From DATCVA01 sp036567205 (GTDB taxonomy: Bacteria > Pseudomonadota > Gammaproteobacteria > Burkholderiales > Burkholderiaceae_B), in contig DATCVA010000346.1 of NCBI GenBank assembly GCA_036567205.1, positions 1 through 19,327 on the forward strand: a stretch of DNA of 19,327 nt, in the 5' to 3' direction. Positions 1-8,978 of this stretch are shown here, one piece after another. A program made the translations under genes and the position numbers. The notes under the pieces are model-generated. The model made no database searches, was not told where the DNA came from, and worked only from the letters and a program-made list of their open reading frames with translations. Numbering within the stretch: position 1 is the stretch's first letter; every line of letters begins with the position of its first letter.

Positions 1-113
1 ACCCCTCGCACCCCGAGTATGGACATATGATGCAGTGGTGCGGTGGTCCCTTCGACCCAAGCGCCTTCGATCTAAACGAGGTCAACCAGCGCCTGAGGGA
101 AATTCAGCTGTAG
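1..113 (+). CDS. Plasmid pRiA4b ORF-3 family protein, C-terminal end only
   Basis: The codon phase starting at base 3 is open from the window edge to the TAG at 111-113. It encodes 36 residues ending in a tail with HPEYGHMMQW followed by GGPFDPSAFDLNEVNQRL. The 'GG-FDP-AFDL-VN' tail is the pattern I recall for the C-terminus of the pRiA4b ORF-3 family (also called IS1096 passenger TnpR-like; function unknown). The stop lies 28 bases from the IS terminus at 141, so the gene is most likely a passenger carried by the inserted element. The 5' part lies outside the window. Confidence 0.7.
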   Translation, partial: PSHPEYGHMMQWCGGPFDPSAFDLNEVNQRLREIQL

Positions 114-141
114 CGCAAGACGGTGCTGAGCGGACGCTTAC
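1..141 (+). mobile_element. End of an IS66-family-like insertion sequence inside tnsD
   Basis: Homology to TnsD stops exactly at 142/141. The foreign side begins, read on the minus strand from 141, with GTAAGCGTCCGCTCAGC. IS66-family elements characteristically start GTAA, often GTAAGCG, and make 8-bp target duplications. The adjacent tnsD bases 142-149 (AATCAAAG) would be one copy of that duplication. Only this one end is in the window; the transposase genes are not. The family call rests on the terminus and on recall of typical IS66 ends, so it is probable rather than certain. Confidence 0.65.
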
Positions 142-618
142 AATCAAAGCACCATGTTTTGAACAATATGGCAAAGCGGGCAAATACCAATCTCGTTGCC
201 AAAAGGCTTGCCCATATTTGTTTAGCTGAAGAGCAACGCAATCAGGGCAGTATCTAAAACGGTTATCACTTTTAACTCTGGAGGCAGCGACCCCTAGCAT
301 TAAATGCACTGCACCTTGCGCTTGGTGCTCCATTAACCGAATCACTTCGTCTCGGCGCTCTTTACCAACAAACGGGGCATATAAAGGGAACAAGGTGTGC
401 TCATAAATGAGCTGCTGAACAAAATAACATCCTGTTTGCTGTAGATGCTTAGCTATAACACCTAAATGTGAGGGTAGATCTAAGGTTGCAATGACCTTAC
501 GGTTGCCATATACCTCGTCTAGTAGCTGCTTAGGGCTAACAATCCCTTGATAAACGCCTGCCCGTGCAATAGTGCTATAAATCAGCTCATTCGAGTACGG
601 AACAGGAAAGTTTCTCAT
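82..618 (-). pseudogene. tnsD: TnsD (TniQ family) attTn7-targeting protein, truncated by an insertion sequence
   Basis: TnsD recognises the 3' end of glmS and recruits TnsC to attTn7. Residues 1-159 match the Tn7 TnsD N-terminus as I remember it (MRNFPVPYSNELIYSTIARA at the start). They include the complete CCCH zinc-finger ligands C124, C127, C152 and H155. After I159 the frame runs into the inserted element, adds 19 unrelated residues and stops at 82-84. The full protein is about 508 residues, so roughly 70 percent is missing here. The ATG at 618 is two bases after the tnsC stop, indicating coupled translation. Targeted transposition to attTn7 should be lost unless an intact tnsD exists elsewhere. 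Confidence 0.93.
142..149. repeat. Putative 8-bp target-site duplication of the IS in tnsD
   Basis: AATCAAAG lies directly next to the terminal TTAC of the inserted element. IS66-family insertion normally duplicates 8 bp. The partner copy would be outside the window, so this is a prediction. Confidence 0.45.
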
Positions 619-620
619 GG

Positions 621-2288
621 CTAGCCTGCTTGTTTAAATAAGCTCGCCATATCCACTACCACTCCTTTCTCTTTTAACCGTTCATGCATGGTTTTTTCAG
701 GTTGGCGTTGTGAATAGATATAACGTAAATCCGTATCAGGCAAACTATCCCAGTCGCTGGGCTTGACTCCCTTTATAGCCGACACTTTTTTACTTTTGGA
801 AGGCTTTTCTATTGCAAGCGCTACTGTTTCATCTTTCGCCAACCACTGCAAAATGATAGGTAGTAGCTTTTGTCTAGTCATCGTTGGATTCTGGCTAAAC
901 GCTTTTTTAATAGTTGGAGTTAATAAACTTGAGTCATAGTCCTCTTTCAGCATCAGATATAAATGACGCTGATCTTCGGTGTCTAGATCTTGAAGGGCTT
1001 TTTCTTCCGGTGTTTGTTCTTGTATCGCTGCGATATCTAGCTGAAGTTGAATTAACCGTTTATCAATTTCAGGAACTACTAAATCAGAATAACGAGCAAT
1101 TTTCTCAGGGCTTCCAGACCGCAAAGCCTCTAGCATCGGATGAACTGGTTTCAATTCTTCGTTATAAACTGCGCGCAATAAACCTGAAGTAATACGCTCG
1201 CTTCCTAAAGCCAAAGCACGAAGTTGAGCAAGCACAAAGAGCTTGACTACAATATCTAAAATACCCTGGCTTAATTCATACCAAACCTCACGAATCTCAT
1301 CGGACAAGACAAGATCTTTACGCTGTAAAAGTTGAAGCTTCCACAAGTTATTCGTAAATGCCACCCACTCATTATTCATCCGTCCATCATGCATTTGTTC
1401 CATTGGATCCCAAAATAGAGCCCCAAAACCTGCACCTCGACGAGCTGATCTTAAGTCTGCTTCAAAAATTTCTCTAGCTTTAGGGGTACCAATTAATAAA
1501 ATGGGTACACCAATTGTATTTACCATGGTCACAAAGAAATTCAGCATCTCTTGAGACCCACCTGAACGAGATCGGCTTAAATGTTGAATCTCATCTATAA
1601 CTAAAAGACCTAAAGCATGAGTATTTGCAATTTGAGCCATCAAAGCCAACATCGTCTCAATGCCATGTCGTTTTAAACCATAGCGGCGCTCATAGTTGGA
1701 GCCTAGCGCTCGATCTAGTGCCCTGAAAAAATTTAAACAAATTTCTTTTAACGAGCCATTGTGAGAGCAATCCACCTTCAAATAAACAACTTGCTCTAGG
1801 TTTAACTCAGGATGGTAGATAACTTGTGGGTAAGTCGCTAAGATGCGCTGTAAAGACGTCGTTTTCCCACTGCCCGAACAACCAATTAAAGACATACTTT
1901 GTGCCGTAGATTTTGCCTCCTCAAACCTAAAAGCTCCTAGCTCACCTTTTTGTACGCGTTCATATCCATTCTGGAGGTGTTTTTGCCAATCACCCGTTTT
2001 AGGATTTCGACCTACATAACCACCTCGAATCATGACGGAGATACGCTCACTAAGCGCCACATGCAACTTAGTAGGCTGAAAGTAATCATCTGGTATTCTA
2101 CAAACCGTATGAGCACGAACAACCCGGGAGCTCTGTAAGTCTGACTTCCCTAGCTTGAATGGAGACTTTAACAAAACGGCACTCTCCACAGACTCCTGTA
2201 AAAGAGGTAAAGCCTCGATCAAAGGATTACCCTGGTAAGCTTGAACACCTGTTTCACGGTAAATAGCCTGAAGTTTACTAACACTCAT
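621..2288 (-). CDS. tnsC: TnsC, AAA+ ATPase regulator of Tn7 transposition
   Basis: TnsC is the ATP-dependent adaptor that assembles on target DNA, receives the signal from TnsD or TnsE and activates the TnsA/TnsB transposase. The 555 residues equal the known Tn7 length. Walker A is GCSGSGKTT at residues 136-144 and Walker B is LLVIDE at 228-233. Position 225 is alanine, the wild-type residue at the site of the well-known gain-of-function change, so ordinary target control and immunity are expected. The start codon overlaps the tnsB stop by four bases (ATGA type), a mark of translational coupling. The C-terminal part is basic and may contact TnsA/TnsB, as known for the family. No frameshift is seen. 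Confidence 0.97.
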   Translation of the reverse strand: MSVSKLQAIYRETGVQAYQGNPLIEALPLLQESVESAVLLKSPFKLGKSDLQSSRVVRAHTVCRIPDDYFQPTKLHVALSERISVMIRGGYVGRNPKTGDWQKHLQNGYERVQKGELGAFRFEEAKSTAQSMSLIGCSGSGKTTSLQRILATYPQVIYHPELNLEQVVYLKVDCSHNGSLKEICLNFFRALDRALGSNYERRYGLKRHGIETMLALMAQIANTHALGLLVIDEIQHLSRSRSGGSQEMLNFFVTMVNTIGVPILLIGTPKAREIFEADLRSARRGAGFGALFWDPMEQMHDGRMNNEWVAFTNNLWKLQLLQRKDLVLSDEIREVWYELSQGILDIVVKLFVLAQLRALALGSERITSGLLRAVYNEELKPVHPMLEALRSGSPEKIARYSDLVVPEIDKRLIQLQLDIAAIQEQTPEEKALQDLDTEDQRHLYLMLKEDYDSSLLTPTIKKAFSQNPTMTRQKLLPIILQWLAKDETVALAIEKPSKSKKVSAIKGVKPSDWDSLPDTDLRYIYSQRQPEKTMHERLKEKGVVVDMASLFKQAG

Positions 2289-4390
2289 GACTTGTCCTCA
2301 TCAGGGTCCTGAAATAACTCTGGTATATAACTAGGTAAGCGGTAATCCTCTTGCTCGTCTACATCCACTGCGTTGAAAGGAATAACTTTAGCCTCATCAC
2401 CTGAAGAGCTTGGCTTCAAATGCTCCGCACGCTTTTTACGCTCTGAAGTCACGGCTTCTTTTTTATTGGTTTTAATCTGCTTAATGCGTGTTGATTTGGA
2501 CTCAGTGGTGCTAGGCGTTAGCTTGTTGGCTTTCTTGATGGTCTGCTGAATAAACGCCTCAAGCTCCCTGCGTTTAGTTAACTCATCCTGCTTCGCATTG
2601 GCTTTATTGTGTTTTTCTTGTGCTTGTATGTCCCACACCTCCCAAAATGAGAGGCCTTTAAACTGCCGACTACGTTCCGTTAGATTACAGCGCCAAAATA
2701 CACGGCTGCCAACTTGCGGAAACAGATAAATCGTATCGACTAGCACTGGATCATAAGCCGCTTCTAAGTTTTGAGGTCTAGCTATCTCAGTACTACGCTG
2801 CAACCACCCCTCGCGCAGAATCTCAGAGCCCGAATAATACATTCCCCATAAGTTAACGCCAAACGAGGAAATAGAGACTTTTCTGCGCGGCAGTAGCGCT
2901 ACTCGTAACTGCTCTTGCTCCATAACCCTCAAACTACCAGTGCGATGCTGCATACCCCATTGCCATAACTGAACAGGAATAGACGGTAAATCTGTAGGAA
3001 AATCAGCATCTCGATCGTATTTATCCATCACCAGATGGTTATTTCTGAATAAGATCGTACGCAAAATAATTTGTGTGAACTCGAATACCGACAGAGATGC
3101 ATCCAACCTATAGTCTGTTTCACCATGACTTTTAATCCGACTGCCCTCCACAATGCCAGGCGCAAAGGATTTAAACTCTGCTTGAAGGGTTCTAAACGTA
3201 CTTTCCACTATACCTTTAGCATCGCCACGTCTAGGTGGAGCACTTTCCACTCGCACATTAAAACTAGAAACTAAGGCTTCGACCTGATGACTCATTAATT
3301 CGCCACGGTCCGCTAGCAACACATCTGGCAAACCTACACACGGCCAGTCTGAGCTACTAATCTCAATATCATGCTGGGCACAAATGGCCGTTTTGTCAGA
3401 GCAAGCATTTACAAAAGCCTGCATCGCCACCACATAAGACGGATTTTCAAAGCCGATATAAAAGCCCGTGATCATCCGACTAAACACATCAATCACAATG
3501 TAAAGCGTTGGTCTTCCTATGATTTTTTGGCGATCGTTATGATCTACTAGATAAATATCAGCAATCGTGGCATCAATCTCATAACGGCTACCAGGTCCTA
3601 ATGCTTGAGAGGTTGCTGTGCTACTTAATGGTCGTACATCTTTTTTATATACCCCTGCTTTAACTCTGGACTTTAAGCGCTGAGCTTTAGGATATTCGCG
3701 ATCATAAAAATAACGAAACTGGCGTAGCGTTGGATAATCCTCTTGAGGAATACGAGGAAAATACTGAGCAAATAGGTCTACAAATCGCCTATAAGCAACG
3801 GTAGTTTTTGTGCCTTTTTGATTGAGTAGGTGCTTTTCTATGGTCAGCCTAAAAAGCCGTTCAATCTCGGGGGTAACCTTGACCCCCTCACCCTCACCAT
3901 ATTCTCTAGCTCGGCCAGCTTTTACTGTGCCTGTCGCTGAGCGACTTTCTCCTGGTGCGCCGCTGTTTTTGTAATCGGGAATTAATGCATTAGGCGTTTG
4001 ACCACGCTGCCAGTAACGGCGTAACAACTTATAAACTGTAGCCTTAGTAACCTTATACTCTTGGACCACATGCTCAACGAGTTCGCTCCTGATTTTAGGG
4101 TCGAAACGATCCTTACTATTAATAATAGGAAGAATTTTTCGATAATCCTCCTCGCGCTTCTGGAAGCTGACAGAATCTACAGACGGCTCTTCTAAATCAA
4201 GATGTACATAAGGGTCATCAGTTCTGACTAAGCGGCCCTCATCTAAATACTGCATTAGCAACAACTCAGCCCTAGCTTGTGGAACTCCTTTATCAGCGCT
4301 TATTTGCATCCAGATAACTTGGCCATCCTCTATAGCCAAAATGCGATACGGATCATTATCAAATAGCACAACCTCATTAATTTGCCACAT
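2285..4390 (-). CDS. tnsB: TnsB, DDE transposase of Tn7
   Basis: TnsB binds the repeats in both Tn7 ends and makes the 3' cuts and strand joining. The 701-residue product is close to the classical length. The RNase H-like core (rve type) carries the DDE triad D273 (in YEIDAT), D361 (in LLADRGE) and E396 (in GIVEST), the same numbering as Tn7 TnsB. An N-terminal DNA-binding region with a helix-turn-helix-like stretch lies near residues 95-125. A lysine/arginine-rich segment lies near residues 600-670, followed by an acidic C-terminus; the C-terminus is known to contact TnsC. The gene overlaps the end of tnsA by 14 bases. It appears intact. Confidence 0.97.
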   Translation of the reverse strand: MWQINEVVLFDNDPYRILAIEDGQVIWMQISADKGVPQARAELLLMQYLDEGRLVRTDDPYVHLDLEEPSVDSVSFQKREEDYRKILPIINSKDRFDPKIRSELVEHVVQEYKVTKATVYKLLRRYWQRGQTPNALIPDYKNSGAPGESRSATGTVKAGRAREYGEGEGVKVTPEIERLFRLTIEKHLLNQKGTKTTVAYRRFVDLFAQYFPRIPQEDYPTLRQFRYFYDREYPKAQRLKSRVKAGVYKKDVRPLSSTATSQALGPGSRYEIDATIADIYLVDHNDRQKIIGRPTLYIVIDVFSRMITGFYIGFENPSYVVAMQAFVNACSDKTAICAQHDIEISSSDWPCVGLPDVLLADRGELMSHQVEALVSSFNVRVESAPPRRGDAKGIVESTFRTLQAEFKSFAPGIVEGSRIKSHGETDYRLDASLSVFEFTQIILRTILFRNNHLVMDKYDRDADFPTDLPSIPVQLWQWGMQHRTGSLRVMEQEQLRVALLPRRKVSISSFGVNLWGMYYSGSEILREGWLQRSTEIARPQNLEAAYDPVLVDTIYLFPQVGSRVFWRCNLTERSRQFKGLSFWEVWDIQAQEKHNKANAKQDELTKRRELEAFIQQTIKKANKLTPSTTESKSTRIKQIKTNKKEAVTSERKKRAEHLKPSSSGDEAKVIPFNAVDVDEQEDYRLPSYIPELFQDPDEDKS

Positions 4391-5198
4391 AGCGTAGCTC
4401 CTCCATATTCACTACTTGGCTAATACAGAGATCTGCACACTTATTTGCCCTGAAAGACTTATAAATATTGAACTTAATAAAACCATTTGCGGTTAAGGCT
4501 CGTATCTCACTCAATGTTTTTCCTAGCTCCAAATCATAAGCAATATCAACCTGCTTACAGACATTGATAATGTTTTTATCTCCTTTTTCTTGCAGGATAT
4601 GGGCCAATGGGGATAGTTGTGCTAAAAGCTCCGCAGAAACTTCTTCTGTTTTCACTGAATAAAGCCATTCAATATTTTCTTTTACTACGGGATTTATTTC
4701 TTTATCAGTAAAAATGAACCAAGGAATTTGCTTTTGCTGCCAATAGCGACGCTCTAGTTCTAGTTTTTCTAAGGTACGCTCGTCTTGTAAGACTGCTGCA
4801 GGTTTGACTTGAATAGCAAACTGCTCAAAAGGACCATCTTTGCAGTCCACTAAAAAATCAGTAGACATAACCTGATCTACACCACGAATAGCAGGATGCT
4901 TAATACCACTATCTATTGCAATCTGCCTGGTATCACTAGGCAATAAGGGGAACTGCTCGCGTATATCTAGCACGCTGCTCTCCCACTCAAGACTGAGAAA
5001 AACAGCAAGTTCTAAATCAGAGAGCAAATGATGGACTCGTCCCGTTTTATGAGAATAAATACGGTGGGAACGACCTGAGGAAGGAACTTCTTGTACTGTT
5101 AGCCATGGAATATAGTCTTTACCATGCCCTTGGCCACGCCCCTCTTTAATACGACGGGCAATTTGTACTTCTGAGAATGAAGAGTTTGCTTTAGCCAT
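4377..5198 (-). CDS. tnsA: TnsA, endonuclease subunit of the Tn7 transposase
   Basis: TnsA cuts the 5' strands at the transposon ends, so Tn7 moves by cut-and-paste rather than by cointegrate formation. The 273 residues equal the known Tn7 protein. The restriction-enzyme-like catalytic residues are in place: E63, D114 and the Q-V-K motif ending in K132. Near-identity to Tn7 TnsA is judged from memory, with only a few apparent differences (for example HPAIRG near residue 101). The ATG at 5198 is chosen because it starts MAKANSSFSE as in Tn7. No strong Shine-Dalgarno sequence precedes it; GGAC lies about ten bases upstream in a hairpin arm. It is the first gene of the tnsABCD run. Confidence 0.97.
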   Translation of the reverse strand: MAKANSSFSEVQIARRIKEGRGQGHGKDYIPWLTVQEVPSSGRSHRIYSHKTGRVHHLLSDLELAVFLSLEWESSVLDIREQFPLLPSDTRQIAIDSGIKHPAIRGVDQVMSTDFLVDCKDGPFEQFAIQVKPAAVLQDERTLEKLELERRYWQQKQIPWFIFTDKEINPVVKENIEWLYSVKTEEVSAELLAQLSPLAHILQEKGDKNIINVCKQVDIAYDLELGKTLSEIRALTANGFIKFNIYKSFRANKCADLCISQVVNMEELRYVAN

Positions 5199-5204
5199 AA
5201 TAAA

Positions 5205-5238
5205 AGTCCAGTATGCTTTTTCACAGCATAACTGGACT
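5205..5238 (-). terminator. Hairpin plus T-run in the tnsA leader
   Basis: On the minus strand the arms AGTCCAGTTATGC and GCATACTGGACT form a 12-bp stem with one bulged T and a 9-base loop. TTTTATT follows, and then the tnsA ATG. This has the form of an intrinsic terminator. It is placed to stop transcription running out of glmS into the transposon. The predicted tnsA promoter starts inside the loop, so tns transcripts should lack the upstream arm. The structure is visible; the function is inferred. Confidence 0.55.
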
Positions 5239-5253
5239 GATTTCAGTTTACAA
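5225..5253 (-). promoter_or_regulatory. Putative tnsA promoter inside the Tn7 right end
   Basis: On the minus strand TTGTAA (5253-5248) and TATGCT (5230-5225) are separated by 17 bases, the optimal sigma-70 spacing. The -35 box lies within the innermost TnsB repeat, which fits the known repression of tnsABC by TnsB binding at the right end. The exact start site is not shown by the sequence. Confidence 0.5.
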
Positions 5254-5324
5254 CTATTTTGTCTAGTTTAAGACTTTATTGTCATAGTTTAGATCTATTT
5301 TGTTCAGTTTAAGACTTTATTGTC
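5244..5324. repeat. Four TnsB-binding repeats of the Tn7 right end
   Basis: Four head-to-tail copies of a roughly 20-base unit of the form YAGTTTANNNNTNTTTTGTC or close variants lie at 5244-5263, 5264-5283, 5285-5305 and 5305-5324. Two copies share CAG/TAGTTTAAGACTTTATTGTC apart from the first base. The array has the dense, overlapping layout typical of the Tn7 right end, where TnsB binds to assemble the transpososome. Confidence 0.93.
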
Positions 5325-5332
5325 CGCCCACA
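5321..5332 (-). mobile_element. Tn7 right-end terminal sequence
   Basis: TGTGGGCGGACA, read on the minus strand from 5332 inward, is the Tn7 terminal sequence and includes the conserved TGT end. It fixes the transposon/chromosome boundary between 5332 and 5333. Confidence 0.95.
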
Positions 5333-5337
5333 CTCAC
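5333..5337. repeat. Putative 5-bp Tn7 target duplication
   Basis: CTCAC sits between the Tn7 end and the remaining glmS downstream DNA. Tn7 duplicates 5 bp on insertion. The other copy should flank the left end, which is outside the window. Confidence 0.7.
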
Positions 5338-5357
5338 GAGTACAGCGCAAGCCCCCT

Positions 5358-7190
<1,833 letters not shown>

Positions 7191-7337
7191 AGGTGAACTC
7201 CGGTTAATCTAAAGACCTGCCTATTGTGCGCAACAAACCAAGAAATTAGATTTCTTAATTTTTGCATTTACGTTGATTTATTTCGAAATTATTATAAAAT
7301 GAAATTATTAACCGAAAACATATAAATAAAATTTAAA
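7191..7337. promoter_or_regulatory. Divergent AT-rich control region between glmS and the Lrp-type regulator
   Basis: This 147-base gap is far richer in A and T than its neighbours. It has two palindromes: AAGAAAT-TAG-ATTTCTT at 7240-7256 and ATTTCGAAAT at 7280-7289. A possible plus-strand promoter is TTGATT (7273-7278) and TAAAAT (7295-7300), 16 bases apart. AT-rich palindromes are typical Lrp/AsnC operators, so autoregulation and control of glmS are plausible. No binding data can be read from the sequence. Confidence 0.4.
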
Positions 7338-7832
7338 ATGATCAAAAGACCTCATGCCCCGATCGAACTCGACGAGCTCGATCAGCGAATCCTCGAGCAA
7401 ATGCAGGTTGACAGTTCGCTTACCAACCAAGAGCTTGCCAGCCGGGTACATGCATCGCCCCCCACTTGTTTGCGCCGGGTTCGGCGATTGGTAGACCAGG
7501 GCGTCATCCAGAAGCAGGTTGCCATCCTGGATCCTGAAAAGCTGGGGCACACCTTAACTGCCATTATCGAGATTACGCTAGACATCCAGACAGCCGAATA
7601 TCTGGACCTGTTTGAAGCCAACGTCACCAAAGAAGCAGCCATTTTGCAATGCTATCGTGTGTCGCCGGGTCCCGACTTCATCGTGCTGGCACATGTTTCC
7701 GATATGCCTGCCTACCATGCGATGGCGCACCGCGCATTTACTTCGCATGCCAATGTGCGTAATGTGCGTACGTTTTTTTCAATTAACCGCAGTAAGTTCG
7801 AAACGCGTATTCCCGTAACGCCCACGGCCTAA
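7338..7832 (+). CDS. Lrp/AsnC family transcriptional regulator
   Basis: The 164-residue protein has the usual two-part layout. An N-terminal winged helix-turn-helix begins IELDELDQRILEQMQVDSSL and has the recognition helix near SPPTCLRRVRRL. A C-terminal RAM (ligand-binding, oligomerisation) domain spans about residues 75-150. Family members bind DNA as dimers or octamers and respond to amino acids. The ligand here is unknown. It is divergent from glmS and convergent with the glycosyltransferase gene. The ATG at 7338 has no clear Shine-Dalgarno sequence, but the protein starts at the normal place for the family. Control of itself and perhaps glmS is inferred from position only. Confidence 0.92.
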   Translation: MIKRPHAPIELDELDQRILEQMQVDSSLTNQELASRVHASPPTCLRRVRRLVDQGVIQKQVAILDPEKLGHTLTAIIEITLDIQTAEYLDLFEANVTKEAAILQCYRVSPGPDFIVLAHVSDMPAYHAMAHRAFTSHANVRNVRTFFSINRSKFETRIPVTPTA

Positions 7833-7882
7833 TTCCATTGAATCCATCGAAGACAATACGCGGGTTTCGGTGCGCCCTATCC

Positions 7883-7925
7883 AGGGAAGCTTTGAATAAG
7901 TCCTCCACTTGTTCAGAGCTTCCCT
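7883..7925 (+). terminator. 19-bp hairpin between convergent genes
   Basis: The 43 bases fold into a 19-bp stem with a CCTCC loop. The arms begin AGGGAAGCTT and end AGAGCTTCCCT. Two pairs are G-T in the plus-strand transcript and would be mismatches on the other strand, so the structure suits the transcript of the Lrp-type gene. There is no T-run, so termination would be atypical. The right arm overlaps the last codons of the glycosyltransferase. Confidence 0.55.
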
Positions 7926-8971
7926 AGCCGCTGAAACTCCGCCAAATAACGGCGTGCCATTTCCTGGGCATCGTGCTCGCGCCGCACATAAGCCTGGGCT
8001 TTATTTATAACGGCTTCGCGCAAATCGGCATCGTCCAGAATTTTTGCAATGGCATCGGCGATTGCCTGATGATCGCCAACCTGGCACAACACACCCCGCC
8101 CGTCGCCCACTGTTTCCGCCAACCCGCCTGCGTTCGTGGACACCACCGGAACGGAATATATAAAGGCATCCAGCACACTGCTGCCCAGCGCCTCTTCACG
8201 AGAACTTAAAACGAATACGTCCATTAGCCGGTACAAATCTTCGACCTCTTTTTGAAACCCGGCAAAAACATATTGCTGCTCTAGTCCCAGTTCATGCACC
8301 AGTTGATGCGCCTGGAACTCGGTATCTCCGCCCGCGCCCAGATGTACAAACAAGAAATCATCACGGGTTTGCTTCAACTGATGTATGGCCCGAATCAAAG
8401 TACAAGGGTCTTTTTCGCGAGTTAGCGCGGCCGCCGTTGCAATAACCCGTTTATCGTGCAGCCCGAGGCGGGCCGAAAACTCGCGTGCATGCTCGAGGTT
8501 AAAAAGCTTGGGAACAATGGCGCTTCGTATAATTTTTACCGCCAATCCCAACCGTCTGGGTTCGGCTGCCGCCGCCTCGCTAATCGCCACGAACAAATCG
8601 ACCTTGCGCCACTTCCAAAGCGTTCTTTGGGCGCGCTTTTGCGCCACATTAAAGGCCGTTCGCCGGGTAAACACAATGGGTCGGCGCAACCACCATTTAA
8701 ATACCGCCAGCCACGTAATGGTGTTGGCGGTTTGCGAATGCAAAATATTAAAGCGGCGCCCGTGGGCAAGTAAAAAAAAGCAAAGCCCCACAACACTCTT
8801 GTATTCATGCACCGTAAACGAGTCTTGCCTGGCAGCCGCTGCCAGCGCCGCGCCCTTGCGGGCGAGCAGCGCCACATCGTGCCCTGCATTACGAAACTGC
8901 TGCATACACAATAGTGTCTGGCGCTCTCCGCCGCGCCAGCCGCGCTCGAAGTTCAACTGCAAAATACGCAT
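7913..8971 (-). CDS. GT-B fold glycosyltransferase (group 1 / GT4-like)
   Basis: This cytoplasmic or membrane-associated enzyme is likely to transfer a sugar from a nucleotide sugar to a lipid or saccharide acceptor. The acceptor is not deducible. I chose the ATG at 8971 (MRILQLNFERGWRGGERQ), which gives 352 residues and leaves a 7-base gap after the transporter stop. A longer reading from 9022 would overlap that gene and adds a poor leader. The N-terminal half has the glycine-rich acceptor loop GWRGGERQ. The C-terminal half has LTREKDPCTLIRA and the donor-site region SSREEALGSSVLDAF. There the second acidic residue of the common E-x7-E motif is Asp. The sequence then reads PVVSTNAGGLAE. It closes the glmU run, which suggests an envelope or LPS role. 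Confidence 0.85.
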   Translation of the reverse strand: MRILQLNFERGWRGGERQTLLCMQQFRNAGHDVALLARKGAALAAAARQDSFTVHEYKSVVGLCFFLLAHGRRFNILHSQTANTITWLAVFKWWLRRPIVFTRRTAFNVAQKRAQRTLWKWRKVDLFVAISEAAAAEPRRLGLAVKIIRSAIVPKLFNLEHAREFSARLGLHDKRVIATAAALTREKDPCTLIRAIHQLKQTRDDFLFVHLGAGGDTEFQAHQLVHELGLEQQYVFAGFQKEVEDLYRLMDVFVLSSREEALGSSVLDAFIYSVPVVSTNAGGLAETVGDGRGVLCQVGDHQAIADAIAKILDDADLREAVINKAQAYVRREHDAQEMARRYLAEFQRLGKL

Positions 8972-8978
8972 AACCAGG

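Larger units (their letters stand above)
1..5332 (-). mobile_element. Tn7 transposon, right part (left end outside window), nested IS at its left
   Basis: The right end of Tn7 is at 5332, reading TGTGGGCGGACA inward on the minus strand. Four TnsB-type repeats follow, then tnsA, tnsB, tnsC and a broken tnsD. Protein lengths and catalytic residues match the classical Tn7 as I remember it, with only a few substitutions, so this is Tn7 itself or a very close relative rather than a distant Tn7-like element. The region is visibly richer in A and T than the host DNA to its right. The element continues past the left window edge, where tnsE, cargo and the left end would be expected. Bases 1-141 belong to a second element inserted in tnsD. 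Confidence 0.95.

Noticed and set aside
35..229. Plus-strand open frame across the IS/tnsD junction
   Set aside because: It is out of frame with the pRiA4b-type tail and antisense to tnsD; it arises by chance at the junction.
914..1192. Plus-strand open frame of 92 codons inside tnsC
   Set aside because: It is antisense to an intact conserved gene and has no ribosome-binding site or recognisable motif.
5244..5324. Regular ~20-base repeats resembling a small CRISPR array
   Set aside because: The units are adjacent with no spacers and match the TnsB-site layout of the Tn7 right end.
82..5332. A CRISPR-associated transposon (CAST)
   Set aside because: No cas gene or array is present, and the TniQ-family gene is the classical glmS-targeting TnsD with a canonical attTn7 insertion.
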